Source of the DNA: an uncultured Clostridia bacterium
Lineage (GTDB): Bacteria > Bacillota > Clostridia > Christensenellales > Borkfalkiaceae
Length of the DNA stretch: 64,000 bases
Direction of reading: 5' to 3'
Assembly: GCA_949283125.1 (NCBI GenBank)
Contig: CASDRK010000005.1
Coordinates: forward strand, 1-64,000
Below, piece by piece: positions 17,083 to 25,119 of the stretch (its first letter is position 1; each line of letters opens with the position of its first letter). The translations under genes were made by a program, and so were the position numbers. Below the pieces are notes generated by a model that did not search any database, was not told the DNA's origin, and worked only from the letters and a program-made list of their open reading frames with translations.

Positions 17083-17697
17083 ATGGATAATGTTGTAAGA
17101 TTTTTTGCCGACGTATATTCCTCGCTTGCCGATATCCCCTTCGGCTCCCTCGTTGCGGCCGCGCTGTGCGTTTACGGCGGGCTGATGGCGGCTTTCGCGC
17201 TGGCGTGCGCGTGCTCGTTCAGGCTGCGCTCCGCCGACAAGCGCCCCGTTCTGCACTTCGTCAACGCCGCGTCCGCGCTGTTTTTCGCGCTGATGCTCAC
17301 GGGCGCGGGGGTGGGGGAATCGCTGTTCTGGTCGGTGCTCCTGTGGCTGGCCGGCTATGCTTGCTACGGCGCGCTGTGCGCCTTTGCGCGCGGCGCGCGC
17401 GTTCGCGCCGCCAAGCCTTCCGCCGCCCTTTCGCTGCTGCCCGAAAGCCCTCCCCGCCGTCCGCAGGTGCCGGCCGTCTCCGCGCCGTCGGGCGGAGCAC
17501 GCCTCGATCACGCGCTGTCCATAGCCGACGGACTGCTTTCAAAGCCGCTCTCCCGGGCGGACAGGCAGGAGCTGGAGAGGATGAAGACCGCGCTGACGAT
17601 CATACGCGTGAAGGGCGAGCCCACCCCGCAGGAGAACGAGACGGTAAACGATTGCTTCAACGCCCTTTTAAAGCTCATGGCCAGATACGGCCGCTGA
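17083..17697 (+). CDS. Small membrane protein of unknown function
   Basis: The 204-residue product has an N-terminal membrane region with about three helices (residues 20-45, 58-80 and 85-105), then a basic and proline-rich linker (PESPPRRPQVPA). A predicted helical cytoplasmic tail follows (LDHALSIADGLLSKPLSRADRQELERMKTAL). I do not recognise a family. The ATG follows a TATAAT (17068-17073) by nine bases without a ribosome site, so the message may be nearly leaderless. The 3' end overlaps the convergent PRC-barrel gene by 30 bases. Confidence 0.65.
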   Translation: MDNVVRFFADVYSSLADIPFGSLVAAALCVYGGLMAAFALACACSFRLRSADKRPVLHFVNAASALFFALMLTGAGVGESLFWSVLLWLAGYACYGALCAFARGARVRAAKPSAALSLLPESPPRRPQVPAVSAPSGGARLDHALSIADGLLSKPLSRADRQELERMKTALTIIRVKGEPTPQENETVNDCFNALLKLMARYGR

Positions 17698-18141
17698 ACT
17701 TCCGCCCATCACCGCCTCTAAAAACATATCCTTTGCGGCCATGGCGGCGGGGGCGTCGTCTCTGTCTTTCAGTATGGCCGCGTCGCCCAGGCAGACTCGT
17801 GCGGCGGGATAACTTCTGCCGTTGATTATGCAGCTCTTCAGGGCGTAACTTTTAAGAATATAGTCCTCAACTCGGCCTATCAGTTTGCCCCTCTCGTCAA
17901 AGCAGGGTACGTTCAGCCGCAGAACCTGTCCGGCGCCGCGCCGCGCGCCTTCGCCGCGGTATATTATGCGGTCTGCGGCGCGCACTATCTTGTCGCTGTC
18001 TACAAAAAATTCCCGTTCGTTTTCGTCCGCGCACAGCAGCGCGGCCACGCCGTCGCCCTCCTTCAGCACGGCTATCACATAGCCCCGCCTTTTGCCGTCC
18101 AGGCGCTCCGCGGGCAGCGAGTACAGTTTGGATACAGTCAT
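17668..18141 (-). CDS. PRC-barrel domain protein
   Basis: This 157-residue protein appears to contain two PRC-barrel-like beta units. The first starts at SKLYSLPAERLDGKRRGYVIAVL and the second at VLRLNVPCFDERGKLIGRVEDYIL. The repeated V.D..G..IG.V pattern is the basis of the call. PRC barrels occur in RimM and in small stress or sporulation-associated proteins, and no specific function follows. A GGAGAGA ribosome site precedes the ATG. Its end overlaps the convergent membrane-protein gene by 30 bases. Confidence 0.65.
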   Translation of the reverse strand: MTVSKLYSLPAERLDGKRRGYVIAVLKEGDGVAALLCADENEREFFVDSDKIVRAADRIIYRGEGARRGAGQVLRLNVPCFDERGKLIGRVEDYILKSYALKSCIINGRSYPAARVCLGDAAILKDRDDAPAAMAAKDMFLEAVMGGSSAAVSGHEL

Positions 18142-18276
18142 ATGGGTCTCTCCTTTTTGCTCTATAGTATTTACAGCATATCCCCCGCATGCGCGCGCCG
18201 CCGCGCTTTTTTTGTATAAACGTGTCGCAAGCGGGCGGGCCCGGACGGGCCGGGCGTCGGTCGGGCGCCTAATTTG

Positions 18277-18305
18277 TTGACGGCGGACGGCGCATATGTT
18301 ATAAT
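18277..18305 (+). promoter_or_regulatory. Promoter of ruvX (leaderless)
   Basis: TTGACG (18277-18282) and TATAAT (18300-18305) with 17-bp spacing are a near-consensus promoter. The ruvX ATG at 18316 is 10 bases beyond the -10 box, so the leader is at most about four bases and holds no Shine-Dalgarno. Confidence 0.7.
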
Positions 18306-18315
18306 CTTATAAAAT

Positions 18316-18747
18316 ATGGAAAGGTACATAGCTTTCGACATAGGCGACAAGCGCATAGGCGTCGCCGTCTCCGACCCGTTCAACACCTACGCCCTGCCCT
18401 CGTCCACGTATTTCAGAAAGGGCTTCAGGGAGGACGTGGAGGCCCTTGCCCGTCTCGCGGCGGAAAAGGGTGCCACCGTGATCGTGTGCGGGCTGCCGGT
18501 AAACTTCGACGGCAGCCGCTCCGTTCAGACCGGGCGCACGGAGCGCTTCATTCTCGCCCTGAAGGAGACCGCCGGCCTGCCCGTCGTGTGCGAGGACGAG
18601 CGCTTCACCACAATGATGGCGCACGAAACGCTGATATCCGAGGGCATGCGCCGCGAAAAGCGCAAAAATTACGTGGACGCGCTGGCCGCGGCCAATATTC
18701 TGGACGGTTTTTTGAATAAGCTGAACAAGCGCGGCGGCGACGTCTGA
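18316..18747 (+). CDS. ruvX: Putative pre-16S rRNA nuclease / Holliday-junction resolvase-like YqgF
   Basis: This 143-residue RNase H-fold nuclease begins YIAFDIGDKRIGVAVSDP, with the first catalytic Asp. It continues with VIVCGLPVNFDGS and the DERFTT motif (second acidic residue), and ends with the DALAAANILDGFL segment containing the last acidic residue. YqgF proteins mature the 5' end of 16S rRNA. It is followed 34 bases later by the DUF1292 gene, the usual partner in Bacillota, and both lie behind one strong promoter. Confidence 0.93.
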   Translation: MERYIAFDIGDKRIGVAVSDPFNTYALPSSTYFRKGFREDVEALARLAAEKGATVIVCGLPVNFDGSRSVQTGRTERFILALKETAGLPVVCEDERFTTMMAHETLISEGMRREKRKNYVDALAAANILDGFLNKLNKRGGDV

Positions 18748-18781
18748 CGCGCGGCAAATAAAAAATGCAGGAGGTTGCATC

Positions 18782-19069
18782 ATGGCAAAAGACGACGAAA
18801 TTCTGGAAGAGGGCGACGAGCTCATAGAACTTGTGGACGACGACGGCAACGTCATCAATTTCAAGCTGTTGGACGTCACCGAATATAAGGGCGAAAAGTA
18901 CACCCTTCTCCTCGCCGCGGAGCCCAACGACGAGATAGCCGAAGACGAGGTGGTCATCTTCCGCTTCAACGAAAAGGAGGAGACGCTGGAGCCCATAGAG
19001 GACGAGACTTTGTTGCAGGAAGTGTTCGACTTCTACCAGAGCGAGACCGAGGACGAGGACGAGGACTGA
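18782..19069 (+). CDS. DUF1292 protein (YrzB-like)
   Basis: A 95-residue very acidic protein with the DUF1292 pattern ELVDDDGNVINFKLLDVTEYKGEKYTLLLAAEP and EDEVVIFRFNE, closing with an acidic tail. Members sit next to ruvX across Bacillota and have no established biochemical role. An AGGAGG ribosome site lies upstream of the ATG. Confidence 0.9.
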   Translation: MAKDDEILEEGDELIELVDDDGNVINFKLLDVTEYKGEKYTLLLAAEPNDEIAEDEVVIFRFNEKEETLEPIEDETLLQEVFDFYQSETEDEDED

Positions 19070-19124
19070 TCGGCGGCTTTGCTTTGCGCCGCGGAAAGCA
19101 AAGCGGGTAAATTTCGTGTAAATT

Positions 19125-19166
19125 CCGGCGGCCGCTATTGACAAAATGCGGCCGCCGGCGTATAAT
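19125..19166 (+). promoter_or_regulatory. Promoter with inverted repeat around the -35 box
   Basis: TTGACA (19138-19143) and TATAAT (19161-19166) are 17 bp apart. An exact 11-bp inverted repeat (CCGGCGGCCGC at 19125-19135, complement at 19148-19158) brackets the -35 box and spacer. It could be an operator or the terminator of the DUF1292 transcript. Confidence 0.65.
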
Positions 19167-19172
19167 ACAGGC

Positions 19173-19323
19173 AAGATCGCACCGTGCGCGGCACGCGACG
19201 AGAATTTTCAAAGGGACGTCCCTTTGTTCTTTGCGGAGCAAAGAACAAACATCATTGATTGCCGTGCGCGCGTCTGCGGTCGAAAAAAATACAGGCGGGC
19301 GCAGCCCGCAAGGGAGAAAAGAG
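19173..19323 (+). promoter_or_regulatory. Long structured 5' leader of the lipoprotein gene
   Basis: About 150 transcribed bases precede the ATG. They contain two adjacent perfect hairpins: AAAGGGAC/GTCCCTTT at 19210-19225, and a 9-bp stem with a GGA loop at 19226-19246. No known riboswitch class was recognised. Confidence 0.45.
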
Positions 19324-19734
19324 ATGAAAAAGATTTTAACAGCCGTTACGGCCGCGCTGGCGGCCGTGATACTCGCCGTGGTCTTTGCGGCTTGTTCGAC
19401 CAGTTACGTCGGCACGTACAAGCTCGGTTCCATGAAAATGGTGAGCGGCGGCATGACCATCGAATATGTGGCCGGCCAAGCATACAACGGAGTGACGATC
19501 TCCGAGGACGCCTGCACGCTGGAGATCAAGGACGACGAAACGTGGACGATGTCGATGAATCTTGCGGGCATAACAAATGACACCGAAGGCACGTGGTCCA
19601 CCAACGACGACGGCGATCTGGTCCTTTCCGCGGGCGGCGACGATATCGTCGTAAAGCTTGACGGAAAACAGCTTGTGTTCGAAATCGACGCGGGCAGCGA
19701 CATGAACATAACGCTGACGATGAACAAGAAATAA
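19324..19734 (+). CDS. Small lipoprotein of unknown function
   Basis: A 136-residue protein with a signal peptide and lipobox (VVFAAC, Cys at about residue 24), then a small beta-rich domain: YVGTYKLGSMKM, NGVTISEDACTLEIKDDETWTMSMN, EGTWSTNDDGDLVLSAG, DGKQLVFEID. This resembles lipocalin-like or DUF-type copper-resistance/NlpE-like small beta barrels in which G.Y.......G T W ... L repeats recur. That likeness is only a pattern match. A GGGAGAAAAGAG ribosome site precedes the ATG. The gene has its own promoter and terminator. Confidence 0.8.
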   Translation: MKKILTAVTAALAAVILAVVFAACSTSYVGTYKLGSMKMVSGGMTIEYVAGQAYNGVTISEDACTLEIKDDETWTMSMNLAGITNDTEGTWSTNDDGDLVLSAGGDDIVVKLDGKQLVFEIDAGSDMNITLTMNKK

Positions 19735-20083
19735 ATTTGCATTATCTTCGGGCGCGGGTCTTTCACCCGCGCCTGTTTCTTGGTCGCATATCAATACAGT
19801 TAAAACAAATAATACAAATCATACAATAAATCAGTGATACAGACAATACAGTTTTGCCTTTCATTTCCGCCGGCCGCGGCGTTTGCCGCGCGCAATAAGC
19901 GCAATAAATATGCGCATGCGCCCGATTTTTGCTTTACAACTTATAAATTATCTGCTAAAATATCAAAGCTATAAAAATTCACACTCGCAGGGCGGGCGGC
20001 CCGTGGCGGAAAAATTTTTTTCAATTCCGCAATAACCGCCGGAAAATGCTGCGCCTGCGGGGAGGTTTAACGGAGGAATTGAA
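19735..20083 (+). promoter_or_regulatory. Intergenic region with the rpsB promoter and leader
   Basis: After the lipoprotein terminator the sequence is AT-rich and non-coding. TTTACA (19933-19938) and TAAAAT (19956-19961), 17 bp apart, form the rpsB promoter. The ~115-base leader could carry autoregulatory structure (several GGCGG/CCGCC segments near 20000-20045), but I could not match a known S2 leader. A GGAGG ribosome site precedes the rpsB ATG. Confidence 0.6.
19751..19781 (+). terminator. Intrinsic terminator of the lipoprotein gene
   Basis: GGCGCGGGT and ACCCGCGCC pair around CTTTC and are followed by TGTTTCTT. Confidence 0.75.
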
Positions 20084-20875
20084 ATGGCAGTTATCACAAT
20101 GAAACAGCTTCTGGAAGCCGGCGTTCACTTCGGCCACCAGACAAGAAAATGGAACCCCAAGATGAGCAAGTACATCTATGCGGCCCGCAACGACATTCAC
20201 ATCATCGACCTTCAGATGACCGTCGGCCTCATAGAGGAAGCTTACAAATTCGTGGTGGAAACGGTTAAGGAAGGCAAGTCCATCCTGTTCGTCGGCACCA
20301 AAAAGCAGGCTCAGGAGGCCATCAAGGAAGAGGCCGAGCGCTGCGGCATGTTCTATGTAAATTCCCGCTGGCTGGGCGGCACTCTCACCAACTTCAAGAC
20401 CATCCGCTCGAGGATAGACAGGATGGTCAGGCTTGAAAAGATGGAAGAGAGCGGCGAATTCGATCTGCTTCCCAAAAAGGAAGTTGCAAAGCTCAAGGAG
20501 GAGATGAACAAGCTCCGGACCAACCTCGGCGGCATCAGGAACATGAACAAGATGCCCGGCGCAATGTTCGTCGTTGACCCTCATAACGAGGATATCGCCG
20601 TGTCCGAAGCCCGCAAGCTGGGTATTCCCGTCATCGCCATCACCGACACCAACTGCGATCCCGACCTCATCGATTACGTCATTCCCGGCAACGACGACGC
20701 CATCCGCGCCATCAAACTCATCTCCGGCGTAATGGCCAACGCCGTCATCGAGGCAAATCAGGGCGAGACCCCCGTGGTTGAAGAGACGCTTGCCGAAAAG
20801 GCCGAAGAGCAGCTTGCCAAGCCCGAATCGGTAGAGGAAGTTGTCGAAGCCGCCGAAGAGCAGTCCGCTGAATGA
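20084..20875 (+). CDS. rpsB: 30S ribosomal protein S2
   Basis: The 263-residue protein matches S2 throughout: [113 protein letters not shown]. It has an acidic C-terminal extension of about 35 residues ([21 protein letters not shown]). It assembles late onto the 30S subunit and helps bind S1. It is transcribed with tsf 63 bases downstream. Confidence 0.98.
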   Translation: MAVITMKQLLEAGVHFGHQTRKWNPKMSKYIYAARNDIHIIDLQMTVGLIEEAYKFVVETVKEGKSILFVGTKKQAQEAIKEEAERCGMFYVNSRWLGGTLTNFKTIRSRIDRMVRLEKMEESGEFDLLPKKEVAKLKEEMNKLRTNLGGIRNMNKMPGAMFVVDPHNEDIAVSEARKLGIPVIAITDTNCDPDLIDYVIPGNDDAIRAIKLISGVMANAVIEANQGETPVVEETLAEKAEEQLAKPESVEEVVEAAEEQSAE

Positions 20876-20938
20876 TAGGGACGGCGCGGCAAACAAATTA
20901 ACAGTTTAAAATATCTATAACAGAGAGGTAAATATAAG

Positions 20939-21844
20939 ATGGCTTTCACCGCAAAGGACGTTATGACTCTGCGCGACAAGAGCGGCGCAGGCATGCTTGA
21001 CTGCAAAAAGGCTCTCATCGATGCCGACGGCGATATGGAAAAGGCTGCGGAACTGCTCCGCGAAAGGGGCATAGCCAAGGCCGTCAAAAAGGAATCGAGG
21101 ATAGCGGCGGAAGGCGCCGTGGGCGCTTACGTCTGCCCCGAAAGCGGCACGGGCGTGCTGCTTGAAATCAACTGCGAATCCGACTTCGTTTCCAAGGGCG
21201 AAAAGTTCCACGGCATCGTGGACAGCGTTGCCAAGGTCATCGCTGAAAACAAGCCCGCCGACGTTGAAGCGCTCAACGCCTGCAAGATCGGCAACGAAAC
21301 GGTTAAGGAATTCATTACCAACAACACCGCGGTCATCGGCGAAAAGATCTCCATCCGCCGTTTTGAAATTTATCAGACGAGCGGCAAGATCGAAACTTAC
21401 ATCCACATGGGCGGCAAGGTCGGCGTCATGGTCGACGCCGTAGACTTTACCCCCGGCTCCGAGGAGACTTTGCACGACATCGCGCTGCAGATAGCCGCTT
21501 CCAACCCCGGCTATGTCAGCGAGTCCGACGTTCCCGCATCCGTTCTCGAAAAGGAGAAGGAGATCATGCTCGTTCAGATGCAGAACGACCCCAAGAACGC
21601 CAACAAGCCCCAGAATATTCTGGAAAAGATAGTCATGGGCAAGATGGGCAAGTTCTATTCCGAAAACTGCCTTCTCGAACAGCCCTTCGTAAAGGACGAC
21701 AGCCAGAAGGTTTCGGCCGTCATTGGCAATAAATTCAAGGTTGCCCGCTTTGTGCGCTGGGAGATGGGTTCCGGCATCGAAAAGAAGAGCGAGGACCTCT
21801 CCGAAGAGGTCGCAAAGCAGGTCGCCGCGATGAAGAAGAATTAA
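20939..21844 (+). CDS. tsf: Elongation factor Ts
   Basis: The 301-residue nucleotide-exchange factor for EF-Tu has the N-terminal UBA-like domain with LRDKSGAGMLDCKKALIDADGDMEKA, the signature ESDFVSKGEKF, and two core subdomains with HMGGKVGVMV and DIALQIAAS. It recycles EF-Tu-GDP to EF-Tu-GTP. A GAGAGG ribosome site precedes the ATG. Normally pyrH follows directly, but here a strong terminator closes the unit and a 3.4-kb block of transporter genes intervenes. Confidence 0.98.
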   Translation: MAFTAKDVMTLRDKSGAGMLDCKKALIDADGDMEKAAELLRERGIAKAVKKESRIAAEGAVGAYVCPESGTGVLLEINCESDFVSKGEKFHGIVDSVAKVIAENKPADVEALNACKIGNETVKEFITNNTAVIGEKISIRRFEIYQTSGKIETYIHMGGKVGVMVDAVDFTPGSEETLHDIALQIAASNPGYVSESDVPASVLEKEKEIMLVQMQNDPKNANKPQNILEKIVMGKMGKFYSENCLLEQPFVKDDSQKVSAVIGNKFKVARFVRWEMGSGIEKKSEDLSEEVAKQVAAMKKN

Positions 21845-21868
21845 AACTGCAACAAATTTACAACATGC

Positions 21869-21908
21869 GGCCGCCGCGCGCTTTTAAGTGCGCGGCGGCC
21901 TTTTGTTG
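21869..21908 (+). terminator. Intrinsic terminator of rpsB-tsf
   Basis: A GC stem (GGCCGCCGCGC with GCGCGGCGGCC) around TTTTAA is followed by TTTTGTTGTT. Confidence 0.85.
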
Positions 21909-22254
21909 TTGCGGGCAAACCCGATTGACGTTGAGATGGCAGGCGCCCTATCGGCCGCCTGTCATGCCGGCAAACGCAGTCTGATTCGGGCTCGCGCATG
22001 CATGTAAAAGTTCCCCGGCGACAAAAACGTATGCGGCAGGCGGCCGCATATAAATCAGCTGCAGATAAGTGCGCCGCAATTGCGAGCAAAAGCCTTCGTG
22101 CCGGCCGAAATACAGATATTCCTTATCAATAAGGAATTCATTACAACATTTCGGTTGATGTTTTGCGGAAACCATTCGCGGATTTGCCGCAAAAGCGCAT
22201 TAAAGATTTGCCTTTGCGGTCGAAAATGCGTTTTGCCATGACAGTAAAAGATTT
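21909..22254. other. Non-coding stretch after tsf
   Basis: No gene is supported. A free-standing palindrome, ATTCCTTAT-CA-ATAAGGAAT, lies at 22118-22137. AAAGATTTGC recurs near 22203-22260. Nothing else is recognised. Confidence 0.4.
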
Positions 22255-22291
22255 GCGCGCGGCGCGGGACGTATCGTCCCGCGCCGCGCGC
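22255..22291 (-). terminator. 17-bp perfect hairpin after the CHR gene
   Basis: Arms 22255-22271 and 22275-22291 are exact complements around TAT. On the minus strand the hairpin lies just after the CHR stop, followed by AAATCTTTT. Confidence 0.65.
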
Positions 22292-22297
22292 AGCATA

Positions 22298-22870
22298 TCA
22301 GATGACGTTAACGACTATCCCCAATCCTCCGGATATCAGTATCAGCAGTATGGGCGAAAAGGTCTTCTTTTTCCACAGCTTCCAGCCAAGAGCAATGGCG
22401 GCAACGGCCGCAAATACCGCAAGGCTCTTCCAGTCGAAATCAAACGCGTCGCCGACGCAGGTAAAGCCGAATATCTGCGTCATGAGCATCGTCGCGGCGG
22501 TGGCAACTATAAGTCCGACTATTGTCGGCTGAATTCCGTCCAGCACGCTCTTTACTCCCGCGTATTTCAATATGTTGCTTATAAGCGCGGCAATGAGCAG
22601 TATTATTACAAACGACGGCAAAACCACGCCCAGTGTAGCGATGAGCGCGCCCAAAAATCCGGCCTGCGCCGAGCCTATAAATGTCGCCATGTTCACCGCC
22701 AGCGGGCCGGGCGTGGATTCCGCCACGGCTATGAAGTTCAGAAATTGCTCTTCGGACAGCCAGCCGTTGGCCAGTACGGTTTCGCGTATGAGCGATATCA
22801 TACCGTATCCCCCGCCGAACGACACCGCGCCGATTTTCAAAAAAGTGAGAAACAGTTGCAAATAAATCAT
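22298..22870 (-). CDS. Chromate-transporter-family (CHR) half protein
   Basis: The 190-residue membrane protein is one short-chain CHR unit: FLKIGAVSFGGGYGMI near the N-terminus, then WLSEEQFLNFIAVAESTPGPLAVNMATFIG with the conserved PGP, and about five or six helices. Short-chain CHR proteins work as pairs and move chromate or sulfate-like oxyanions. In gut anaerobes the true substrate is unclear. Its partner is the other CHR gene 548 bases upstream on the same strand. The first ~14 codons and the ribosome-site region are duplicated in tandem upstream (see the repeat). The ribosome site is weak (GGTGA). Confidence 0.88.
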   Translation of the reverse strand: MIYLQLFLTFLKIGAVSFGGGYGMISLIRETVLANGWLSEEQFLNFIAVAESTPGPLAVNMATFIGSAQAGFLGALIATLGVVLPSFVIILLIAALISNILKYAGVKSVLDGIQPTIVGLIVATAATMLMTQIFGFTCVGDAFDFDWKSLAVFAAVAAIALGWKLWKKKTFSPILLILISGGLGIVVNVI

Positions 22871-23172
22871 GGTTGTTCACCGAAGGGTTTGCGGAGTCGC
22901 GCCGCACGCAGCGGAGCGAAGTGCGGGAGTTTCTCCGCGCCGATTTTCAAAAAAGTGAGAAACAGTTGTAAATAAATCATGGTTGTTTACCGAAGGGTTT
23001 AGCGGAGTCGCGCCGCACGCAGCGGAGCGAAGTGCGGGAGTTTCTCCGCGCCGATTTTCAAAAAAGTGAGGAATAGTTGCAAATAAATCATGGTTGTTTA
23101 CCGAAGGGTTTCGCGGAGTTGCGCCGCGCGCAGCGGAGCGGCGTGCGGGCATTTCACCGCGCCGATTTTCAA
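22831..23172. repeat. 110-111-bp tandem repeat duplicating the start of the CHR gene
   Basis: The segment CGATTTTCAA...GTGAG recurs at 22831, 22941, 23052 and (truncated) 23163, giving periods of 110, 111 and 111 bp. Each full copy holds, on the minus strand, an ATG followed by codons for MIYLQLFLTFLKIGA. Only the copy ending at 22870 continues into the real gene. The other two run into the GC-rich half of the repeat and stop after 30-37 codons. The 22,941 copy's reading frame ends in an ATGA overlap with the true start. Confidence 0.85.
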
Positions 23173-23417
23173 TAAGCTTCGGGATATCGGCAGGCGGGCG
23201 GAGAGGACCGCGCGTGAAGTCGGGTACTAAATTTCGCGGGATGATTTTGCGCCTGCGCCGCAGTACCCGGTCAGCTCGCCTGCGCGAACGCCGAAAAAGT
23301 CATAAGCTTGTCGTGGGCTTTGCGGCGATTTTCGTTTATCCTGCACACAAGCTGTCGGCGGAGGAACAGAGCCATCGGTTGCGTGAATAATGCCAAAGCC
23401 CCGCACATATGTGCCGA
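23173..23417. other. Non-coding spacer between the two CHR genes
   Basis: Beyond the tandem repeat I see no gene and no clear terminator in this stretch. Confidence 0.4.
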
Positions 23418-24161
23418 TCAATCGCGTTTTGTTCCGGTTTCATCCGCCGCGCCCCGGTCGGCCGCGCAGTCGTCGGCGCGGCTGTCGCGCTCGCTTGTCG
23501 GGCGGTCGGTTCCGCTCTGCGTAAGCATGTCGTGGCATTCCGGCGGTGGTGTGCATTCTTCCGCGGCGGAATGCCTGCCTTCGCGGCCGTTCCGCCTGTG
23601 CGCGAAGAAGGTTATAAGGTAGTACAAGAGCGCGAGCGCCGCCGTTATCAGCACATAGTAAACGCTCGAAAAACTGATCGCCAGCACGCTTAAAGTTATC
23701 ATGCATCCGGCCGCGGCGGCAAAAACGCATATGTTGAACGCGGTTTTGGGCAATTTGACAAACATTTTGATCCCGGCGCTCAAAATAAGAAATATCACGC
23801 ACGCCTGTATGCCGTCGAAGGCGTAGGCGACGTACTTCAGCTGCATGAACGCCTGAAAGAACAGCGATATTGCGTATATGATGACGAACGATGGGATGCA
23901 GACGGCCACGGTTGCCGACAGCGCGCCCCAAAAGCCCGCCATTTTATATCCCACATATGTGGCCGCGTTTATGGCTATCGGCCCCGGAGTGGATTCGGCT
24001 ATGGCCACTATGTTCAAAAATTCATCGTTGCCCAGCCATTTTTTCTTTGTTACAAATTCGTTTTCAAGCAGCGTGATCATGGCATATCCGCCGCCGAATG
24101 TAAAAAGTCCTATCTTCAGCAGGGTAACGAACAACAGCCCGCACGTCTTAAGTTTCTGCAT
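23418..24161 (-). CDS. Chromate-transporter-family (CHR) half protein with hydrophilic tail
   Basis: A 247-residue short-chain CHR unit with LLKIGLFTFGGGYAMITLLENEFV and WLGNDEFLNIVAIAESTPGPIAINAATYVGYK, then membrane helices to about residue 185. The last ~55 residues are hydrophilic and rich in Glu, Asp, Arg and Thr, unlike the usual short ending. The ATG at 24161 is preferred over an upstream GTG because GGGAGG lies six bases before it. It is divergent from a LysR regulator, with overlapping promoters, and is probably controlled by it. Confidence 0.88.
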   Translation of the reverse strand: MQKLKTCGLLFVTLLKIGLFTFGGGYAMITLLENEFVTKKKWLGNDEFLNIVAIAESTPGPIAINAATYVGYKMAGFWGALSATVAVCIPSFVIIYAISLFFQAFMQLKYVAYAFDGIQACVIFLILSAGIKMFVKLPKTAFNICVFAAAAGCMITLSVLAISFSSVYYVLITAALALLYYLITFFAHRRNGREGRHSAAEECTPPPECHDMLTQSGTDRPTSERDSRADDCAADRGAADETGTKRD

Positions 24162-24184
24162 CTGCGCCTCCCTTTCCGACACAT

Positions 24185-24213
24185 ATTATACATCTTGACA
24201 AAATATATGTAAA
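24185..24213 (-). promoter_or_regulatory. Promoter of the CHR genes
   Basis: On the minus strand, TTTACA (24208-24213) and TATAAT (24185-24190) are 17 bp apart. The opposing LysR promoter (24195-24223) overlaps it, so the two must compete or be co-regulated. Confidence 0.7.
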
Positions 24214-24223
24214 ATATTATAAT
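24195..24223 (+). promoter_or_regulatory. Promoter of the LysR regulator gene
   Basis: TTGACA (24195-24200) and TATAAT (24218-24223) have 17-bp spacing. An imperfect CAAA...TTTG dyad spans 24199-24226. Confidence 0.75.
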
Positions 24224-24249
24224 TTGATAAAATATATAGGTAAATGCTT

Positions 24250-25119
24250 ATGACTATAAGACATATCAGAACCTTTTGCGAAGTGTGCCGCCGGGGCGGG
24301 ATAACGCGCGCGGCGGAAGCGCTGTGCGTCGCGCAGCCTTCGGTAAGTCAGGCCATAGCCGAGCTTGAAGCATATTACGGCGTAAAGTTGTTCGAAAGGG
24401 TGGGGCGGCGGCTAATCATGACCGATCAAGGCGAAAAACTTCTGCCCAAAGCGCAGGAGACGCTTGCCCGGTTCGAAGAGTTTGAAACGGCCGCTGTCGA
24501 CGCGGCCGCCAGGCCTACCGTACGCATAGGAGCTTCCGTCACTGCCGGACAGACGCTGATTCCGCGGCTGATATGCGCCGTCCGGCGCAGGTTGGACGGC
24601 GTCGACTGCCGCGCGCTTGTGGACAACGCCGCCGCGGTCGCGCGCGAAGTGCAATGCGGCGGGCTGGACTTTGCCATAGTGGAAGGGCGCGCAGGCGGCG
24701 ATATATGCGCCGAGCCGTACTCGTCCGACAGGCTGTGCGCCGTGTGCGCGCCCGGCTCCGCTCTGCCGCGCGAAGTTTCGCTTGCCGGGCTGGTAGAACT
24801 TCCCCTCCTTCTGCGGCTCAAGGGCAGCGCCTCGCGCGATCTGCTCGACGCGCGCCTGGCCGCCGCGGGCGTCGCGGCGGCGCCGATAATGCAGTCCTCC
24901 GGCAACAGCGCGCTCATCGCCGCTGCCGCAAGCGGTCTGGGTGCGGCCGTGCTGCCCGTTTCGCTCGTTGAAAGGCACATGGCTTCGGGGCAATTGCGCG
25001 AGATAGAGCTGACCGACGCGGAACTGACGCGCACGTGGCTGCTCATACGGCGCAGGGACAAAAAATTCACGCCCGCCCAGCGCGCCGCGTACGATATCTG
25101 CAAAGGCCGCGATTTTTAA
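24250..25119 (+). CDS. LysR-family transcriptional regulator
   Basis: This 289-residue protein has the LysR winged helix at residues 1-60 (TIRHIRTFCEVCRRGGITRAAEALCVAQPSVSQAIAELEAYYGVKLFERVGRRLIMT) and a periplasmic-binding-like effector domain with RIGASVTAGQTLIPRLI and the GLDFAIVEG segment. It is divergent from the CHR transporter genes with interlocked promoters. It is therefore the probable regulator of oxyanion transport and of itself. The second of two close ATGs is used because an AGG lies nine bases before it. The ligand is unknown. Confidence 0.9.
   Translation: MTIRHIRTFCEVCRRGGITRAAEALCVAQPSVSQAIAELEAYYGVKLFERVGRRLIMTDQGEKLLPKAQETLARFEEFETAAVDAAARPTVRIGASVTAGQTLIPRLICAVRRRLDGVDCRALVDNAAAVAREVQCGGLDFAIVEGRAGGDICAEPYSSDRLCAVCAPGSALPREVSLAGLVELPLLLRLKGSASRDLLDARLAAAGVAAAPIMQSSGNSALIAAAASGLGAAVLPVSLVERHMASGQLREIELTDAELTRTWLLIRRRDKKFTPAQRAAYDICKGRDF

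Noticed and set aside
22877-23152. A 91-codon minus-strand frame across the tandem duplication
   Set aside because: It repeats the 37-residue translation of the duplication unit in a different frame from the CHR start and has no independent support.
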